From contig NZ_CP136521.1 in assembly GCF_032814565.1 (NCBI RefSeq), positions 2,824,501 to 2,888,500 on the forward strand: DNA of 64,000 nt, read 5' to 3'. This DNA comes from Hwangdonia lutea. GTDB lineage: Bacteria > Bacteroidota > Bacteroidia > Flavobacteriales > Flavobacteriaceae. The notes under the pieces are model-generated. The model was not told the origin of the DNA. It was given only the letters and a program-made list of their open reading frames with translations, and did not search any database. The position numbers were made by a program, and so were the translations under genes. Shown one piece after another: positions 34,654 to 43,813 of the stretch; the stretch's first letter is position 1; each line of letters begins with the position of its first letter.

Positions 34654-37600
34654 ATGAAAAAAAGAAAGCTTAATATCAATTATTTGATATTTATTTTGCT
34701 TTTTTCTTTACCAATTCTAACTTTTGGTCAAGAAAAAACCATTACGGGAACCGTGGTTTCTGCTGGAGACAATATGCCATTGCTAGGTGCAACGGTTATT
34801 GTAAAAGGTACAACTACAGGGGCGTCAACAGATTTTGATGGACAGTATACCATTAATGCCAACACAGGCGATGTTCTTGTGTTTAGCTACGTTGGGTATG
34901 CAGCCACCGAAGTTACTGTTGCAGACGAAACAGTTATTAATGTGTCTTTAACCGAAGATGCGGCAATGCTGGACGAAATTGTTATTACAGGTTATGGTAA
35001 GCAAACCAGAGCCACATTAACAACTTCGGTATCTAAATTAGATACACAAATTTTAGAAACATCAACACGATCTAATGCTGCAACGGCATTACAAGGAACC
35101 ATTGCCGGTTTAAGAGTAACAAATACTACCGGGCAACCAGGGTCTACCCCACAAATTGTGTTACGTGGTGGTACTAATTTTGATGGATCAGGATCCCCAT
35201 TAATATTAATTGATGGTATCCCAGGGTCGTTTTACGCTTTAAACTCAGACGATATAGAATCTATCGAGGTGTTAAAGGATGCAGCAGCTACCGCAATTTA
35301 CGGTGCTAGATCTGCCAACGGTGTTATTTTGGTTACCACAAAAACTGGTAAAGTTGGAAAATCTTCTATCAACTACAGATATAAGTACAGTACCAACAAC
35401 GAAAGAAACGACCAAAAATACATTGGTGCAGCAGACCATATTAATTACAACAGACAATCTATTGCTTGGTTTAGAGAGGTTGCTGGTAACCCTGGTGCTT
35501 TTGGAGCATTTTTAAATGGAAACCACAGTGCGGCAACAGGTAACAATACAACCAACGATCCGTTTACTACACAGCTTTTAACGCCTTCAAATCAATATTT
35601 ATTAAGCCAACCGGGGTGGATGTCTATTCCAGATATTTTAGATCCTAGCCAAGAAATACTATTTTTCGATAACAAAGGTGTTGGCGATAGAATTTATCAA
35701 AATAGCGAATCAATCGACCACTATTTGTCTTTTGATGGTGGTAACGAAAAAGGGACTTACTATTTAGGCTTGGGGCTTTTAGATAACGACGGCTTAATTT
35801 TAGGCTCAGGATTTAAAAGATATTCAGGTAAATTTAGTGGGTCTTATCAAGTAACCGATAATATTAGAGTAAACTCGAATATTTTATATTCACACTCTAA
35901 TTTAAATTTAAGTCCTTTGGGTGGAGAAGATACTGTTTTTAGAAGATTCCAAGGACAGGCTTCAACCTCAAGAACTTTTGATAGTAACCCTGATGGAACT
36001 TGGTCTGACCAATATGCCGTAGGACAAAACCAAGGTTTTGGTAATCCACTGTATTACCAAGATAAATTTGTTAGAAAAAACTTAGAGCAACGTTTATCGG
36101 CATCGGTTGGTATTAATTGGGATATTATTGAAGACTTAACCTTAGCCGTAACAGGAAGTCATTTTACAATCAATAACCACAACGAAAGATTTAATAGAGC
36201 TTATCGCGTAGGTAGTACTACTGGGCCATTACGTACAGGTCGTGAAGCTGGGGTGAGTTTAGGCAGAACATTAAGAAACCAGTTAACAGGTACATTAAAC
36301 TATACCAAAAAATTTGGCAATCATAATTTCAATGCTTTAATTGGTGCAGAGTATTTTAAGGATAACGGATTTAGTACGGGCGCCGGAACAAGAAACTCTC
36401 CAACAGATTTAATTGAAACACTTAATGCTGGAGCAGAAGCCGATGGTATTCCTTCAAGTTTTGAATCTGAGTACGTGATAACATCTACTTTCGGTAGACT
36501 GCTTTATGATTTTGATGATAGATATTTATTTCAATTTAATTACAGATATGATGGTACTTCAAGATTAGGTAACAATAAATTTGATTTTTTTCCAGGGGTA
36601 TCCTTCGGATGGAATGTACATAACGAATCTTTCTTTGAAGAGTCTTCTTTAAGCAACACTATTTCTAGATTAAAACCAAGATTAAGTTATGGTCTCGCTG
36701 GTAACATAGATGTATTAAGCAATTATGGTGTTTATGGCTCTTACGGATCACAGGGAGTTTATAATGGGCAAACAGGCTATGCAAATTCATCTTTACCAAC
36801 CTTAGATTTATCTTGGGAAAAATCAACAACATTTAATGTCGGATTGGATTTATCATTATTTAATAGCAGATTATCATTTATTGCCGATGTATATTCAAGA
36901 GATATAAAGGACAAACTGGCTAATCTTACACTACCTTACTATACAGGCTTTGGTGGTATATTAACCAATAATGGAACCATTAGAAACAAAGGTTTTGAGT
37001 TGCAAGTAAATGGCGATATTATTAGAACTGATGATTTAACTTGGAATGTTGGGGCAACCTTTACAACCAATAGAAACTATGTGGTAAAACTGCCCGAAAA
37101 CGATAACGATTTAAACAGACAAGGCGGCACATTAATTTGGAACCCCAATACACAACAAGAAGAATGGGTAGGTGGTTTCCAAGAAGGACAACGTTCTGGT
37201 CACGATTTGGTAGTAGCGTTCGAGCAAGCAGGTATTTATGCGTCACAAGCTGAAGCCGATGCCGACAATGCCATTACAGATACCTATATGCCAGGAACTA
37301 GCCGTAACCAACGTTGGGCTGGTGATGTAAAATGGGTAGATCAAAATGGCGATGGTGTTATTGATGGTTTAGACAGAAAAGTTATTGGACGTACAACACC
37401 AGACTTTGTTGGTGGTTTAACAACAAGTTTACAATACAAAAACTTCAATTTATTTGTTAAAACCGATTTCGCAACCGGACATTTGGTATGGAACCATATT
37501 AGAAATAAAGGTTACGGTCAAACACAAGGTAACTTAGCACAACCTATTGAAGTGTTGGATTCTTGGACTCCAACAAATACCGATACCGATTGGCCACGTT

Positions 37601-37908
37601 TTGTATTTGTTAACGGTGCCAAAAACGTTTGGAGAGGTAGCGAAGGTGCAAGTAGCTTGCAAAATTTTGCAAACAATAAGTTTTGGGAAAAAGGCGATTA
37701 CTTGGCATTGCGCGAAATAACCTTAAGTTATAATGTACCAACAGAACATTTTAACGATGTTATTAAAAGATTGAACATATATGTAACAGGTACTAACTTA
37801 CACTACTTTAAAAGTATGAGTGGTGATACACCAGAAGTTGGTGGTGTACAATATGGAGAATTTCCAGTTCCTAAAACATTTACAATAGGAGTTAACGTAA
37901 CATTTTAA
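34654..37908 (+). CDS. SusC/RagA-family TonB-dependent transporter (sialoglycan locus)
   Basis: 1084 residues: signal peptide ending LTFGQ, carboxypeptidase-regulatory-like domain about 27-110 (ITGTVVSAGDNMPLLGATVIVKG), EIVITGYGKQ segment, plug domain (IVLRGGTNF, IEVLKDAAATAIYGARSANGVI), then barrel ending FTIGVNVTF. It should import a glycan released by the enzymes downstream. By position and the adjacent sialic acid genes it corresponds to NanO of Bacteroides and Tannerella, though it may take a larger sialylated or desialylated oligosaccharide. It lies 50 bases after a GntR operator. Confidence 0.94.
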   Translation: MKKRKLNINYLIFILLFSLPILTFGQEKTITGTVVSAGDNMPLLGATVIVKGTTTGASTDFDGQYTINANTGDVLVFSYVGYAATEVTVADETVINVSLTEDAAMLDEIVITGYGKQTRATLTTSVSKLDTQILETSTRSNAATALQGTIAGLRVTNTTGQPGSTPQIVLRGGTNFDGSGSPLILIDGIPGSFYALNSDDIESIEVLKDAAATAIYGARSANGVILVTTKTGKVGKSSINYRYKYSTNNERNDQKYIGAADHINYNRQSIAWFREVAGNPGAFGAFLNGNHSAATGNNTTNDPFTTQLLTPSNQYLLSQPGWMSIPDILDPSQEILFFDNKGVGDRIYQNSESIDHYLSFDGGNEKGTYYLGLGLLDNDGLILGSGFKRYSGKFSGSYQVTDNIRVNSNILYSHSNLNLSPLGGEDTVFRRFQGQASTSRTFDSNPDGTWSDQYAVGQNQGFGNPLYYQDKFVRKNLEQRLSASVGINWDIIEDLTLAVTGSHFTINNHNERFNRAYRVGSTTGPLRTGREAGVSLGRTLRNQLTGTLNYTKKFGNHNFNALIGAEYFKDNGFSTGAGTRNSPTDLIETLNAGAEADGIPSSFESEYVITSTFGRLLYDFDDRYLFQFNYRYDGTSRLGNNKFDFFPGVSFGWNVHNESFFEESSLSNTISRLKPRLSYGLAGNIDVLSNYGVYGSYGSQGVYNGQTGYANSSLPTLDLSWEKSTTFNVGLDLSLFNSRLSFIADVYSRDIKDKLANLTLPYYTGFGGILTNNGTIRNKGFELQVNGDIIRTDDLTWNVGATFTTNRNYVVKLPENDNDLNRQGGTLIWNPNTQQEEWVGGFQEGQRSGHDLVVAFEQAGIYASQAEADADNAITDTYMPGTSRNQRWAGDVKWVDQNGDGVIDGLDRKVIGRTTPDFVGGLTTSLQYKNFNLFVKTDFATGHLVWNHIRNKGYGQTQGNLAQPIEVLDSWTPTNTDTDWPRFVFVNGAKNVWRGSEGASSLQNFANNKFWEKGDYLALREITLSYNVPTEHFNDVIKRLNIYVTGTNLHYFKSMSGDTPEVGGVQYGEFPVPKTFTIGVNVTF

Positions 37909-37919
37909 ATAATAAAAAA

Positions 37920-39428
37920 ATGAAGAAGTATATATATATATTTATAGCTGTAATGACTTTTAGTGCTTGCGAGAGTGAACTTGAATTAACAAGCCCTAGT
38001 CAATTAACAGCAGCAGGTTTTTGGGATACCGAAGAAGGTGCAAAAACCGCACATACAGGATTGTATGCCAACTTAAGATCATCAGCGGGAACGCTATGGT
38101 TATTAGGGGAAATAAGAAGTGATATTTGGGGCGGACGAACTTACGAGTCGCCATCAAACGAATCATTAATAGAATCTAACATTACAGTGGCTACAGCACC
38201 TTTTGGTGGATGGGCAGGTTTGTACACAAGAATTCACAGAATTAATGATTTTTTAGTGAACTTACCTAATGTAGAGTTTACCGATGAATCGGAAAAAGGA
38301 CATTTATTGGGTCAAGCCTATGGTTTACGTGCATTGTACTACTATACCTTGCTTAAAACATGGGGCGATGTACCTATTATATTAGAGCCATTTACCGATA
38401 TCGATCCAGCAGGTTTAAGTAGAGCAAGATCACCTCAAACAGAGGTTATGGCTCAAATTAAATCGGATATAGCAGCATCTTTAAGTGCCTTTGGATCTGA
38501 TGATAGCTACTGGGAAGGAAGTAGAAACTTTTGGTCTAAGGCTGCAACCTTAGCGCTTAAAGGCGATGCGTTTATCTGGTCAGGAAACCTTTTAGGTGGC
38601 GGCAGTGCAGATTTTACTGAAGCTAAAACTGCTTTACAGCAAATCGCTTCTTTAGGTGTAAGTTTAGAGCCAAGTATCGATAACCTATGGGGTGTATCAA
38701 ACGAAGGTAACAACGAGTTCATTTTTGCTTATCAATATAAGCAAGACGAAGCAGAGAACTTTTACAATAGCTTAACAGGTAGAAGTACCGAAATTAACCC
38801 TCAGTTTAATGCAGCAGGCGAATCGATGAGCGATTTTATAATTGCTGGAGCAAACCGATATGGTCAATCTGAGAAAACCATTTTACTTTTAGATGATAAT
38901 GATGATGCTCGTAAAGATGCGACCTTTATTAGATTGTATACTGATGATAACGGAGGCGCTGGATACCCAACGTACAACGAGCCTACATATTTTGGTTCTA
39001 TATTTAATAAATTTTTAGGAGAAGTAAATGGCAGTGAGCGTATTTTTGAAAACGATGTACCGTTATACAGATATGCCGATGTACTTTTACTATTGGCCGA
39101 AGCAAAAAATCATTTAGGTGAAGACCCATCGGGTGAGATTAACCAAATTAGAGCTAGAGCTTACGGTGCCAATTATGTACCTGCAACCCATGCTTACGTT
39201 AACAGTACGCAAACCGATAACGCCAACGCTATTTTAAACGAGCGTTACAAAGAGTTTATTGGCGAAGGTAAGCGCTGGTGGGATTTAAGAAGAGCTGGAG
39301 ATAGTTTTGTTTACGATAACATAGTTTATATTTCTTCAAGCGATAGCCAGTTGTTGTTATTACCAATCACAGAAGACATGATAGGTAGGAACCCATTATT
39401 GGACCAAACTCCTGGATATACAAACTAG
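37920..39428 (+). CDS. SusD/RagB-family surface glycan-binding lipoprotein (sialoglycan locus)
   Basis: 502 residues with lipobox TFSAC (Cys17). SusD features: LGQAYGLRALYYYTLLKTWGDVPIILEP near residue 125, the C-terminal LYRYADVLLLLAEAKNHLG, and ILNERYKEFIGEGKRWWDLRRAGD. It starts 11 bases after SusC and is followed by a strong terminator, so SusC and SusD form a bicistronic unit. It would be the functional counterpart of NanU if the substrate contains sialic acid. Confidence 0.94.
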   Translation: MKKYIYIFIAVMTFSACESELELTSPSQLTAAGFWDTEEGAKTAHTGLYANLRSSAGTLWLLGEIRSDIWGGRTYESPSNESLIESNITVATAPFGGWAGLYTRIHRINDFLVNLPNVEFTDESEKGHLLGQAYGLRALYYYTLLKTWGDVPIILEPFTDIDPAGLSRARSPQTEVMAQIKSDIAASLSAFGSDDSYWEGSRNFWSKAATLALKGDAFIWSGNLLGGGSADFTEAKTALQQIASLGVSLEPSIDNLWGVSNEGNNEFIFAYQYKQDEAENFYNSLTGRSTEINPQFNAAGESMSDFIIAGANRYGQSEKTILLLDDNDDARKDATFIRLYTDDNGGAGYPTYNEPTYFGSIFNKFLGEVNGSERIFENDVPLYRYADVLLLLAEAKNHLGEDPSGEINQIRARAYGANYVPATHAYVNSTQTDNANAILNERYKEFIGEGKRWWDLRRAGDSFVYDNIVYISSSDSQLLLLPITEDMIGRNPLLDQTPGYTN

Positions 39429-39456
39429 ATTAGTGGCAATTGTTTGAGTTAGTTTG

Positions 39457-39496
39457 AAAAGAGAGTTTTAGTTTAAAAAACTTAACTCTCTTTTTT
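39457..39496 (+). terminator. Intrinsic terminator after SusC-SusD
   Basis: AAAAGAGAGTT pairs with AACTCTCTTTT around an A/T-rich loop and continues into T residues. Confidence 0.85.
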
Positions 39497-39630
39497 ATCT
39501 TACAAAACCAACAAAACACCATAATATTATTAATTTCGCTTTATGAAACTTCCATAGCGAGAATTCGATACCCAGGGATATGATTATATGGAAGCTACAT
39601 GTGACCATTGAACAACAATAATTATAACAC

Positions 39631-40557
39631 ATGAAAATAAAAAATTTAGTAGCAGCGGTTTATGCCCCAATGCATAAAGATGGTTCGCTAAATACTGATA
39701 AAATTAAGGATTACAGTCAGTTTTTAATCAACAATAAAATCTCTGGAGTATTTATGAATGGCTCTACTGGAGATTTCGCATCATTATCAACGGCAGAGCG
39801 AAAGCAAATAACACTGGCTTGGTCTCAAAACAAATCCGAGGATTTGTGTTTAATAGACCATGTTGGTCACACCAATCTGCGAGAAGCTAAAGAACTTGCG
39901 AAATATGCTGCCGATAAGGTAGATGCCATTTCAGTATTGGCACCATTTTATTTTAGGCTAAATACCATTGAAAAATTAGTGCAATACTGTAAAGAAATTG
40001 CTGCTTGCGCTCCTAATTTACCGTTTTATTATTACCATATTCCGGTATTATCTGGAGCAAATTTAAATATGAACGAATTTTTAATTAAAGCAGAAAGCGA
40101 AATACCAAATTTAGCTGGAATTAAGTTTACCAATAATAACTTAATTGATTTTCAGCACAGCAAAAAGGTGTCAAACGGAAAGTTTAATATACTTTTTGGT
40201 TATGATGAATTGTTTATAAACAGTTTACCCATTGGAGCTACAGGATGGGTGGGCAGCACATACAACCATTTGGCGCCATTATATTATAAAATAAAAGACC
40301 TTTTTGAAAAAGGGCAAATGGCCGAAGCGGCTGCGTTACAAAACAAAGCCATCAGATTTGTTGAGATTTTAGATGGTAAAGGCGGATTTAACGGTGTGGC
40401 AAAAGGCTTTATGAGAGTGTTGGGTATAGATTGCGGCCCAAGTAGATTTCCGCATACCACATTAACCGATGCTGATTATAAAGTAATTAAAGAAGAATTA
40501 GATACTGCGGGTTTAACGGATTTGTTTAGCAAATTTGATGAATCCTTGGTAAATTAA
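39631..40557 (+). CDS. nanA: N-acetylneuraminate lyase
   Basis: 308 residues, DapA/NanA aldolase family, cytoplasmic. Motifs: GSTGDF near 44-49 (pyruvate carboxylate binding), FYYYHIPVLSG at 132-142 with catalytic Tyr about 135, and LAGIKFT with Schiff-base Lys165. The YYHIP form is typical of N-acetylneuraminate lyases rather than dihydrodipicolinate synthase, and the neighbours (AGE epimerase, sialidase, sialate esterase) agree. It splits N-acetylneuraminate into N-acetylmannosamine and pyruvate. It is a single gene between two terminators, convergent with the GntR repressor. Confidence 0.9.
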   Translation: MKIKNLVAAVYAPMHKDGSLNTDKIKDYSQFLINNKISGVFMNGSTGDFASLSTAERKQITLAWSQNKSEDLCLIDHVGHTNLREAKELAKYAADKVDAISVLAPFYFRLNTIEKLVQYCKEIAACAPNLPFYYYHIPVLSGANLNMNEFLIKAESEIPNLAGIKFTNNNLIDFQHSKKVSNGKFNILFGYDELFINSLPIGATGWVGSTYNHLAPLYYKIKDLFEKGQMAEAAALQNKAIRFVEILDGKGGFNGVAKGFMRVLGIDCGPSRFPHTTLTDADYKVIKEELDTAGLTDLFSKFDESLVN

Positions 40558-40579
40558 GTAGAGTGTTTGTTTAGTTTTT

Positions 40580-40615
40580 AAAAGTCAGCTTTAAATTAAT
40601 TTAAAGTTGGCTTTT
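40580..40615. terminator. Bidirectional terminator between nanA and gntR
   Basis: An A/T-rich hairpin (AAAAGTCaGCTTTAAA / TTTAAAGttGgCTTTT) sits between two convergent genes with A and T tracts on its outer sides, so it can stop transcription from either strand. Confidence 0.65.
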
Positions 40616-40628
40616 ATGTTTTTATACC

Positions 40629-41354
40629 TTAAGATTTAATTGTGTTTAGCACTTTATCAAAGTGCGGTTCAAGATGGTTTCTCATGGCTTCCCTAAAGGT
40701 TTCGGCATTACCGTCAATTAAAATATTTAATAAATCGCGATGCGTAACAAATTTACCTTTCGAGTATTTAAAATCTTCAGCGCCATGAGGCATATTGTCG
40801 TGTACATAATTAAAAACCGGTAACAGTAAATCTTGAAATCTCTGCAGTGTGGAGTTTTTCGACATTTCGTATAATTTCCCATGAAATGCAATTTCGTTTT
40901 TTAAGCTAAAAAGTACGGTATTTTGCTCTTCTTTTTCTTGTTTGGAAACAATTTTGTCCAAGGCTTCAAGATCTGCTTTGGTTTTTCTGGCAAACAATAA
41001 ATCGGCCATTCCCATTTCCAGTATTAACCGAAGTTCAAAAATATCAGTCAAAGCTTCTTCTCCTAACAAATTGTATTCAATGGCTTTTTCAAAATTCTGA
41101 ATAATATCGGGCTGGGTCAATATCATGCCGCTGCGCTTTTTAGATTGAATAACACCAATGGTTCTCAATCTTAAAAGAGCTTCGCGTATCACGGTACGAC
41201 TCACGCCAAGGGCTTCTGCAAACTCCAATTCCTTAGGTATAGAATCGCCAATCTTTAAGTTATTTTCTTTAAAATACTCCTTTAATCTTAATTCTACTTT
41301 GTCCACTAACGATAAGTTTTCAAGCGGAGCAATTTTACTAAGTTTGGTTTTCAT
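40629..41354 (-). CDS. GntR-family (FadR subfamily) transcriptional regulator
   Basis: 241 residues. Winged helix-turn-helix about 15-80 (PKELEFAEALGVSRTVIREALLRLRTIGVIQSKKRSGMIL) and an all-helical FCD effector domain about 95-235 with His residues at metal-ligand positions (FHGKLYEM, THRDLLN, NHLEPH). It is transcribed away from the AGE epimerase gene, and the intervening 127 bases contain the palindrome TATGTCATACATA. The same palindrome occurs before SusC and before GH2. It is probably the repressor of the sialoglycan locus, released by a sialic acid catabolite. Functional analogue of NanR, though not necessarily an orthologue. Confidence 0.9.
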   Translation of the reverse strand: MKTKLSKIAPLENLSLVDKVELRLKEYFKENNLKIGDSIPKELEFAEALGVSRTVIREALLRLRTIGVIQSKKRSGMILTQPDIIQNFEKAIEYNLLGEEALTDIFELRLILEMGMADLLFARKTKADLEALDKIVSKQEKEEQNTVLFSLKNEIAFHGKLYEMSKNSTLQRFQDLLLPVFNYVHDNMPHGAEDFKYSKGKFVTHRDLLNILIDGNAETFREAMRNHLEPHFDKVLNTIKS

Positions 41355-41409
41355 TTAATTTATTTGTTAAAAAGAAGTCTTACAAGGGTATAATTTCTTA
41401 TTTTTGTAT

Positions 41410-41422
41410 TATGTCATACATA
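41410..41422 (+). promoter_or_regulatory. GntR/FadR-type operator in the divergent region
   Basis: TATGT-CAT-ACATA lies 56 bases before the regulator start and 60 before the AGE epimerase start. One site could control both the regulator itself and the sialic acid operon. Confidence 0.7.
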
Positions 41423-41481
41423 TAAAAGTAAGACATTTTTATTTAAAATAAAAGGCTAATATAAAAAAATCTTGTTTTAAG

Positions 41482-42648
41482 ATGAATTTTTCTACACTTT
41501 ATAAAAATACGTTGCTTGAAGATGTTGTTCCGTTTTGGGAAAAACACGCCATAGATTATGACAACGGAGGTTATTTTACATGCTTGGATACCAAAGGAAA
41601 CGTGTACGATACCGATAAGTTTATTTGGCTTCAAGGGCGACAAGCGTGGACGTTTTCAATGCTTTACAACAAAGTTGAAAAAAACGAGAAATGGCTGGCT
41701 ATAGCTAAAAACGGCATCGATTTTTTACGCAAGTATGGCATGAATGAAAAAGGCGATTTCTATTTTTCCGTTACAAAAGAAGGTAAGCCTTTAGTGCAGG
41801 CTTATAACATTTTTTCCGATTGTTTTGCAGCCATGGCATTCAGTCAATACGCTATCGCTTCGGGTAATGAGGAGGTAAAGGAATTGGCTAAAAAAACGTA
41901 TTTTAATATTCTTAGTAGAATTGATAATCCGAAAGGGAAATACGAAAAAAATACAGACACCAGACCATTAGTTGGTTTTTCGCTGCCCATGATTTTATCT
42001 AATTTAGTATTGGAACTCGAAGCCGTTTTAGATGCCGACGAAGTAGAAAAAACAATAGATTACAGCATCCAACAAGTTATGGAGGTGTTTTTAGATAAAA
42101 AATCAGGGCTTATTTTCGAGAATGTTTTACCTAACGGCGAACATCACGATAGTTTTAATGGACGCTTATTAAACCCCGGACATGGTATTGAAGCCATGTG
42201 GTTTATGATTGATATTGGCGTACGTAAAAACGATAAAGCCCTTATTAATAAAGCAACCCAAACAATTCTAAACATTTTAGAGTACAGTTGGGATGAAAAA
42301 TACGGTGGAATTTACTATTTTATGGATTCAAAAGGACATCCACCGCAACAATTGGAGTGGGATCAAAAACTATGGTGGGTGCATTTGGAAACCTTGGTAG
42401 CATTGGCAAAAGCTTACGAGCAAACCCAAAACCCCGATATTTTAAAATGGTACCATAAAGTACACGATTATGCTTGGTCACATTTTTCAGATCCTGAAAA
42501 CGGTGAGTGGTTTGGGTATTTAAACCGCCAAGGCGAGGTGTTGTTAAACCTAAAAGGCGGCAAGTGGAAAGGCTGTTTCCACGTGCCAAGGGCCATGTAC
42601 CAATGTTGGAAAGCTTTTGAAAAAATTGAAGCAAAAAAAAATAATTAA
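41482..42648 (+). CDS. N-acylglucosamine 2-epimerase (AGE family)
   Basis: 388 residues, (alpha/alpha)6 barrel of the AGE family, cytoplasmic. Motifs: [21 protein letters not shown] near 55-75, [17 protein letters not shown] near 225, and [23 protein letters not shown] near 285, carrying the catalytic His residues. It would interconvert N-acetylmannosamine from the lyase and N-acetylglucosamine, as NanE does in Bacteroides fragilis. It starts the operon epimerase-sialidase-esterase next to a GntR operator. Cellobiose epimerases share the fold, but the neighbours favour the acylhexosamine role. Confidence 0.9.
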   Translation: MNFSTLYKNTLLEDVVPFWEKHAIDYDNGGYFTCLDTKGNVYDTDKFIWLQGRQAWTFSMLYNKVEKNEKWLAIAKNGIDFLRKYGMNEKGDFYFSVTKEGKPLVQAYNIFSDCFAAMAFSQYAIASGNEEVKELAKKTYFNILSRIDNPKGKYEKNTDTRPLVGFSLPMILSNLVLELEAVLDADEVEKTIDYSIQQVMEVFLDKKSGLIFENVLPNGEHHDSFNGRLLNPGHGIEAMWFMIDIGVRKNDKALINKATQTILNILEYSWDEKYGGIYYFMDSKGHPPQQLEWDQKLWWVHLETLVALAKAYEQTQNPDILKWYHKVHDYAWSHFSDPENGEWFGYLNRQGEVLLNLKGGKWKGCFHVPRAMYQCWKAFEKIEAKKNN

Positions 42649-42665
42649 ACCTAAATATTTAAAAG

Positions 42666-43802
42666 ATGATAAGAAGTACTGTTTTATTAATGATGATTGT
42701 ATTGCTTAGTTCGTGCAAGGGGAAAGTTAATACAGAAAAAAAGGAAAATACCGAACCTGTGAAGGAAAACCCAGAATTGGTGGCTCTGTTTAATGCAGGT
42801 ATGGAAGAAGGGGTTGCTTGTTACAGGATTCCGGCAATCGTTACAGCACCAAATGGCGATGTAATAGCGGCTATCGACCAACGTGTTCCGGGTTGTGGCG
42901 ATTTAAAATGGAGTAAAGACATTAATATCATTATTCGCCGAAGCAGCGATAACGGTAAAACCTGGACACCCATTGAAATGGTCATTGATTTCCCCGAGGG
43001 TGAGTCGGCTTCAGACCCTTCAATGATTGTAGATAATGTTACAGGCGATATTTTTATGTTTTATAATTATATGAATTTAGATACCGAAAAAGACATCTAT
43101 TATTTACATGTAATGAAAAGTTCCGATAACGGAAAAACTTGGAGCAAACCCGAAGATATCACTTCGCAAATCGCAAAACCCGAATGGCACAAAGATTTTA
43201 AATTTATAACATCGGGCCGTGGTATTCAAACACGCTCAGGAAAATTATTGCACACCATGGTAAACTTAAACAGCGGATTGCATGTTTTTGGTAGCGACGA
43301 CCACGGGAAAACATGGTATTTTATTGACACGCCCATTCAACCTGCAGACGAGTCTAAAATTATCGAACTCGCCGACGGTACTTTAATGATTAACGCCAGG
43401 GTAAACAACAAAGGCATGCGTTATGTGCACACTTCTAAAGACGAAGGAAAAACTTGGGAAACAAACCCAGCACCAGAATTAATCGACCCAGGTTGTAACG
43501 CCAGCATCATTCGGTATACATCAAAAGCCGATGGATATGATAAAAATAGAATCCTGTTTTCGAATGCACAATCTGAAAAAGGACGTGTAAATATGTCGGT
43601 TCGCATTAGTTACGATGAAGGAAAAACGTGGAGCGAAGGCAAAACAATTTACCCGGGCTCATCGGCATATTCATCATTAACCATTTTGGAAAACGGCGAT
43701 ATCGGATTGTTCTTTGAAAAAGATGAATACAAAAACAATGAGTTTATTAGCTTTTCATTAGATTGGCTAACCGATGGAAAAGACACCTATAAAAAACCAT
43801 AA
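42666..43802 (+). CDS. GH33 exo-alpha-sialidase lipoprotein
   Basis: 378 residues, lipobox LLSSC (Cys17). Sialidase marks: YRIPAIV with Arg54, five Asp boxes of SxDxGxTW type at about 93, 152, 210, 257 and 315, a likely third active-site Arg313 (SVRISYDEG), nucleophile Tyr335 (SSAYSSLTI), and a Glu-rich end (LFFEKDEY). It releases terminal sialic acid from glycoconjugates at the surface or in the periplasm. It follows the epimerase gene by 17 bases and precedes the sialate esterase by 11. Confidence 0.93.
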   Translation: MIRSTVLLMMIVLLSSCKGKVNTEKKENTEPVKENPELVALFNAGMEEGVACYRIPAIVTAPNGDVIAAIDQRVPGCGDLKWSKDINIIIRRSSDNGKTWTPIEMVIDFPEGESASDPSMIVDNVTGDIFMFYNYMNLDTEKDIYYLHVMKSSDNGKTWSKPEDITSQIAKPEWHKDFKFITSGRGIQTRSGKLLHTMVNLNSGLHVFGSDDHGKTWYFIDTPIQPADESKIIELADGTLMINARVNNKGMRYVHTSKDEGKTWETNPAPELIDPGCNASIIRYTSKADGYDKNRILFSNAQSEKGRVNMSVRISYDEGKTWSEGKTIYPGSSAYSSLTILENGDIGLFFEKDEYKNNEFISFSLDWLTDGKDTYKKP

Positions 43803-43813
43803 TGCTATAATAA

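Noticed and set aside
39631-40557. Dihydrodipicolinate synthase (dapA)
   Set aside because: The YYHIP active-site form and the sialidase, epimerase and sialate esterase neighbours favour N-acetylneuraminate lyase.
42320-42634. A 104-codon minus-strand frame inside the AGE epimerase gene
   Set aside because: Antisense shadow of a conserved coding region.
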